In this document: positions 61,497-64,000 of the stretch, piece after piece
Layout of the letters: each line of letters opens with the position of its first letter
Numbering within the stretch: position 1 is the stretch's first letter
NCBI RefSeq assembly: GCF_019710475.1
Contig: NZ_JAJFAX010000011.1
Coordinates: 62,001-126,000 of the forward strand
Reading direction: 5' to 3'
Length of the DNA stretch: 64,000 nucleotides
From: Glycomyces sp. TRM65418
Lineage (GTDB): Bacteria > Actinomycetota > Actinomycetes > Mycobacteriales > Micromonosporaceae
Program-made: the position numbers and the translations under genes
The notes under the pieces: generated by a model
What the model saw: only the letters and a program-made list of their open reading frames with translations
Database searches by the model: none
Told to the model about the DNA's origin: nothing

Positions 61497-63278
61497 TCAG
61501 GCCCGAGTCCCATCATGTGGTAAGCGTTCGCCGTTCGAGCGGCGCCACGGGGACGGATCGTGGGGCACCGCGCCGTCCCAGCGCTCGGCGCCGTCGAGGC
61601 GGCTGGCCCAGGGCTTCTCCACGGTCACCAGCCGCACTTCGGGGCGGCTCAGCCACTCCAGGAGCAGCCGGGTCTCGGCGGCGTGCGCCGCGTCCACGAC
61701 GTCCGCGACCGGCTCCACCGCGCGGGAGGTCTCGCGCAGCTTCGCGATGTACGGCATCGGATCGGCCCGCGGGGGCGTGCGGACGGCCCCGGCGAGGATC
61801 CCGTGGCGGATGACCGCGACCTCCCAGCCGCCGCCCTTGGCGCGGCCGGCCGCGACGATCTCGCCGGCCGCGACGAGGCTCCTGACGCGATGTGTGGCGG
61901 CGGCCAGCTGGAGGAACGCGCCGAGTTCGTCGCGCCGCTCGGCTGCCGCCTCGAAGCGCTCGGCCGCGGACAGCTCCGCGAGGCGCTCGGCGACGGCGTC
62001 GGCGATCGGGGTCGGGTCGCCGTTCATGGCGTGCGCGGCGCGCTCGGCGATGCGGGCGTACTCCTCGACGGTGACGGTGTGGCGGCACGGCTCGGCGCAC
62101 CTGCCGATCTCGCCGAGTACGCACGAGGGCGACAACCGCTTGGGGGACAAGCGGGTCCGACACGACCGGATCGGCAGGGCGGCCTCGATCGCGCCGATCG
62201 CGGCCTGCGCCTGCGCGCCCGAGGCGGGGCCGAGCCGCGGCGTGCCGGGCGGGGGCGGGTTGCGGGAGATCTGCAGGCGCGGGTACGGCTCCTCGGTGAG
62301 GCGCACCCAGCTGCGCCGCTCGGGGAACTTCGCGGCCCGGTTGTACGGCGGCTTGCCGCCGGAGATGAGCCGCAGTTCGGCGACGCCCGCCTCGAGCCGG
62401 TGGGCGCATTCGACGACCTCGACGCGTTCGGCCGAGGCGAGCATGTCGCGCAGCCGACGGCGCTGCTCGGCGGCCGAGAAGTAGCTGCGGACGCGCGCGG
62501 CGACGTCCACCGAGACGCCGATGTAGAGGGCCCGGTCGTCGGCGTCGCGGAAGATGTACACGCCCGGCGAGTGCGGCAGCCCGTCGGCCAGGTGGCGCTT
62601 GCGGCGCTGGAGCTCGGAGGGGATGGCCCGGCAGAACTCGGCGAGCTCGGCGTCGGTGTCGACCCCGTGCCCGGAGGCCCGCTCGATGAGGCCGTGCAGC
62701 ACGGCGACGGTGGCGCGGGCGTCGTCCAGGGCCCGGTGGTTCGGCGTCACCGGCGACCCGAACAGCCGCGCGAGGGTGCCGAGCCGCCGGTTGGGGACCT
62801 CGCTCTTCTCGGTCAGGCGCCGGGCCAGGACCACCGTGTCGATCACCGGCGGCCGAGGCCAGCGCGTGTCGGTCAGTTCGCAGGCGTGGCGCAGGAATCC
62901 GATGTCGAAGCCGGCGTTGTGGGCCACGAGCGTCGCCCCGTGCGCGAATTCCAGGAACGCGGGCAGGACCGATTCGATGCCGGGGGCGTCGGCGACCATC
63001 TCGTCGGTGATGCCGGTCAGGCGCGTCACCCGCGGGTCGATGGACTCGCCCGGGTTGACGAGGGTGCCGAACTCGCCGATGGTCTCCCCGCCCTTGACCT
63101 TGACGGCGCCGATCTCGGTGATCCCGCACGCGTCGGCGGCGAGGCCGGTGGTCTCCAGGTCGACGACGCAGAACGTCACTTCGGACAGCGGGGTGCCCAG
63201 GCTGTCGAGGGTCGGCTGGGTGAATCCGGTGTCGTTGGAGAGAGCTCGGCCGCTCTCGGCGCCGCCGCTTCGGTACAT
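61497..63278 (-). CDS. DEDDh exonuclease fused to GIY-YIG nuclease (UvrC/Cho-like)
   Basis: This 593-aa protein joins an N-terminal DnaQ-like 3'-5' exonuclease and a GIY-YIG endonuclease. The exonuclease motifs are VVDLETTG, HNAGFDIGFL and HRALDDA (residues ~35-195). The GIY-YIG part begins SPGVYIFRDADDRALYIGVS near residue 235 and resembles UvrC/Cho N-termini. A C-terminal region with the CVLGEIGRCAEPC cysteines follows. It is probably a DNA repair nuclease. ATG 63278 is 7 nt after a TAGGGT hexamer, a leaderless pattern; the frame to 63881 belongs to the neighbour's shadow. Confidence 0.9.
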   Translation of the reverse strand: MYRSGGAESGRALSNDTGFTQPTLDSLGTPLSEVTFCVVDLETTGLAADACGITEIGAVKVKGGETIGEFGTLVNPGESIDPRVTRLTGITDEMVADAPGIESVLPAFLEFAHGATLVAHNAGFDIGFLRHACELTDTRWPRPPVIDTVVLARRLTEKSEVPNRRLGTLARLFGSPVTPNHRALDDARATVAVLHGLIERASGHGVDTDAELAEFCRAIPSELQRRKRHLADGLPHSPGVYIFRDADDRALYIGVSVDVAARVRSYFSAAEQRRRLRDMLASAERVEVVECAHRLEAGVAELRLISGGKPPYNRAAKFPERRSWVRLTEEPYPRLQISRNPPPPGTPRLGPASGAQAQAAIGAIEAALPIRSCRTRLSPKRLSPSCVLGEIGRCAEPCRHTVTVEEYARIAERAAHAMNGDPTPIADAVAERLAELSAAERFEAAAERRDELGAFLQLAAATHRVRSLVAAGEIVAAGRAKGGGWEVAVIRHGILAGAVRTPPRADPMPYIAKLRETSRAVEPVADVVDAAHAAETRLLLEWLSRPEVRLVTVEKPWASRLDGAERWDGAVPHDPSPWRRSNGERLPHDGTRA

Positions 63279-63288
63279 GTACGCCACC

Positions 63289-64000
63289 CTAAGGGCGGCC
63301 TGTGACAGACCGGTCCCTGCGGCCGTTCGAACGTCGCGGACGCCGCAGTGCGCCGCGGACGCGGTCGGCGGTGCGCGCCGAGCGGCGGGCGAGGCGGGCG
63401 CTCTGCTCGGCCTGGCCGGCCGAGAGCTTCGCCAGGAGCGAGGCGGGCCAGAACACGGCCCGGTACTTCTGGCGCGGCTCGGCGCACTTGGCGAGTTCGG
63501 CGTGGAGGTCTTTGACGGCGTCGGCGAGGCCGGTCGCGTCGGCGCCCTTGGGGGAGTAGCGGTAGCGGGACATCGCGGAGCCGAGCGTGGCCGCGGCCTC
63601 GCGACCTCCCGGGGCGGCCTGCGCGAGGACGCCGGCGGCCTGTCGCGGCGTGAGCGACTCGGCAAGGGCCACACCGTAGTCGTGGGCGAGGTCGATCGCC
63701 TCGTCCCAGGCGGTCTGGGCGGTGAGCCGTTTCGGATCGAGCCGGGAGCGGCGCACGGCCCCGCGCCACAGGGCGGGGACGAACGGCACGGCCGCGAGCA
63801 GCAGCAGCGCGAGCCAGGCGGGGTCGAACCCGAAGGCGCCGTCCTCTTCGGATTGCGCGGCGGGGTCGTCCGCGGGCTCACCCTCGGCGAGGGCCTCGGA
63901 CGGGTCCTCCGCGGCGCCGGCGGACGGCGTCTCGGAGCCGGGGGTCGGTTCGGCGCTGATCCCCGCGTCCGCGGTCGGGTCGTCGGCGGGCGCGGTCGGC
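63289..64000 (-). CDS. TgpA-like transglutaminase-family membrane protein, C-terminal part (5' end outside window)
   Basis: The last ~236 residues of a large membrane protein are present; the frame is open to the window edge. It starts with an acidic Pro/Glu-rich linker, then a helix (PAWLALLLLAAVPFVPALW) with a basic stop-transfer stretch. A DUF4129-like C-terminal segment follows, with TAQTAWDEAIDLAHDYGVAL and ESLTPRQAAGVLAQ. This arrangement is the end of the actinobacterial transglutaminase/DUF3488/DUF4129 family. The catalytic core is upstream of the window, so the call is tentative. Confidence 0.72.
   Translation of the reverse strand, partial: PTAPADDPTADAGISAEPTPGSETPSAGAAEDPSEALAEGEPADDPAAQSEEDGAFGFDPAWLALLLLAAVPFVPALWRGAVRRSRLDPKRLTAQTAWDEAIDLAHDYGVALAESLTPRQAAGVLAQAAPGGREAAATLGSAMSRYRYSPKGADATGLADAVKDLHAELAKCAEPRQKYRAVFWPASLLAKLSAGQAEQSARLARRSARTADRVRGALRRPRRSNGRRDRSVTGRP

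Noticed and set aside
61497-63881. Minus-strand frame extending the nuclease gene to 63881
   Set aside because: The upstream part is a shifted shadow of the TgpA-like gene; the nuclease start at 63278 has a good promoter spacing.
1-64000. CRISPR array, tRNA or rRNA genes, prophage
   Set aside because: No regularly spaced repeats, no cloverleaf-like CCA-ended segments and no phage genes were seen by eye; a dedicated tRNA scan could still find one in the short gaps.

Overview
The window is high-GC DNA with strong G/C third-position bias. Its content is that of an actinobacterium: a trpD / receiver-like gene / ctaE / qcrCAB block, an actinobacterial cydABDC layout, Tat-dependent lipoprotein and xylanase precursors, DtxR/IdeR-like iron boxes, and many genes whose -10 hexamer lies 6-7 nt before the start codon (leaderless transcripts). 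I cannot fix the genus. No rRNA, tRNA, CRISPR array, insertion sequence or phage gene was seen, so this looks like a chromosomal region.

Layout. 1-6.7 kb: the end of one ABC exporter half, an ECF41-type sigma factor with its FAD oxidoreductase, and a two-gene heterodimeric ABC exporter with complementary degenerate ATPase motifs. 7-10.3 kb: gatCAB. 10.4-12 kb: mgtE behind a short upstream ORF. 12-17.2 kb: a membrane metallophosphoesterase, a sugar-dehydrogenase lipoprotein, a D-2-hydroxyacid dehydrogenase and two small membrane proteins. 17.3-25.8 kb: a six-gene operon with an Opp-type solute-binding protein, two permeases, two ATPases and a GH42 beta-galactosidase. 25.9-33.5 kb: a membrane-anchored alpha/beta hydrolase, a frameshifted nucleotidyltransferase-like gene, a DUF3159 protein, an unknown protein, an MFS/TetR pair and threonine aldolase. 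33.5-36.4 kb: iron-box-controlled bfd and bfr, then a GH10 xylanase. 36.6-43.1 kb: a GNAT gene with proC, then cydA, a cydB reduced to 56 codons, cydD and cydC. 43.2-53.2 kb: a 2H phosphoesterase, a Stealth phosphotransferase, an M3 peptidase, a phosphatase, an XRE/TPR regulator, and a Nif3-like/zinc-ribbon pair. 53.4-59.4 kb: trpD, the receiver-like gene, ctaE and qcrCAB. 59.5-64 kb: a RelA/SpoT homologue with a diverged synthetase, a DEDDh/GIY-YIG nuclease, and the end of a TgpA-like transglutaminase protein.

How the parts fit. The GH42/transporter operon and the GH10 xylanase, 17 kb apart, both have a near-consensus promoter followed at once by GAAA/TTTC inverted repeats and share short operator-like words. 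This suggests one polysaccharide regulon. Both terminal oxidase branches are present: the bc1-aa3 genes look intact, while the bd branch keeps cydA and its CydDC assembly transporter but has lost the middle of cydB. The most unusual items are the in-frame cydB deletion, the asymmetric ABC exporter pair, the upstream ORF before mgtE, the shared operators, the diverged Rel protein and the recurrent leaderless architecture.
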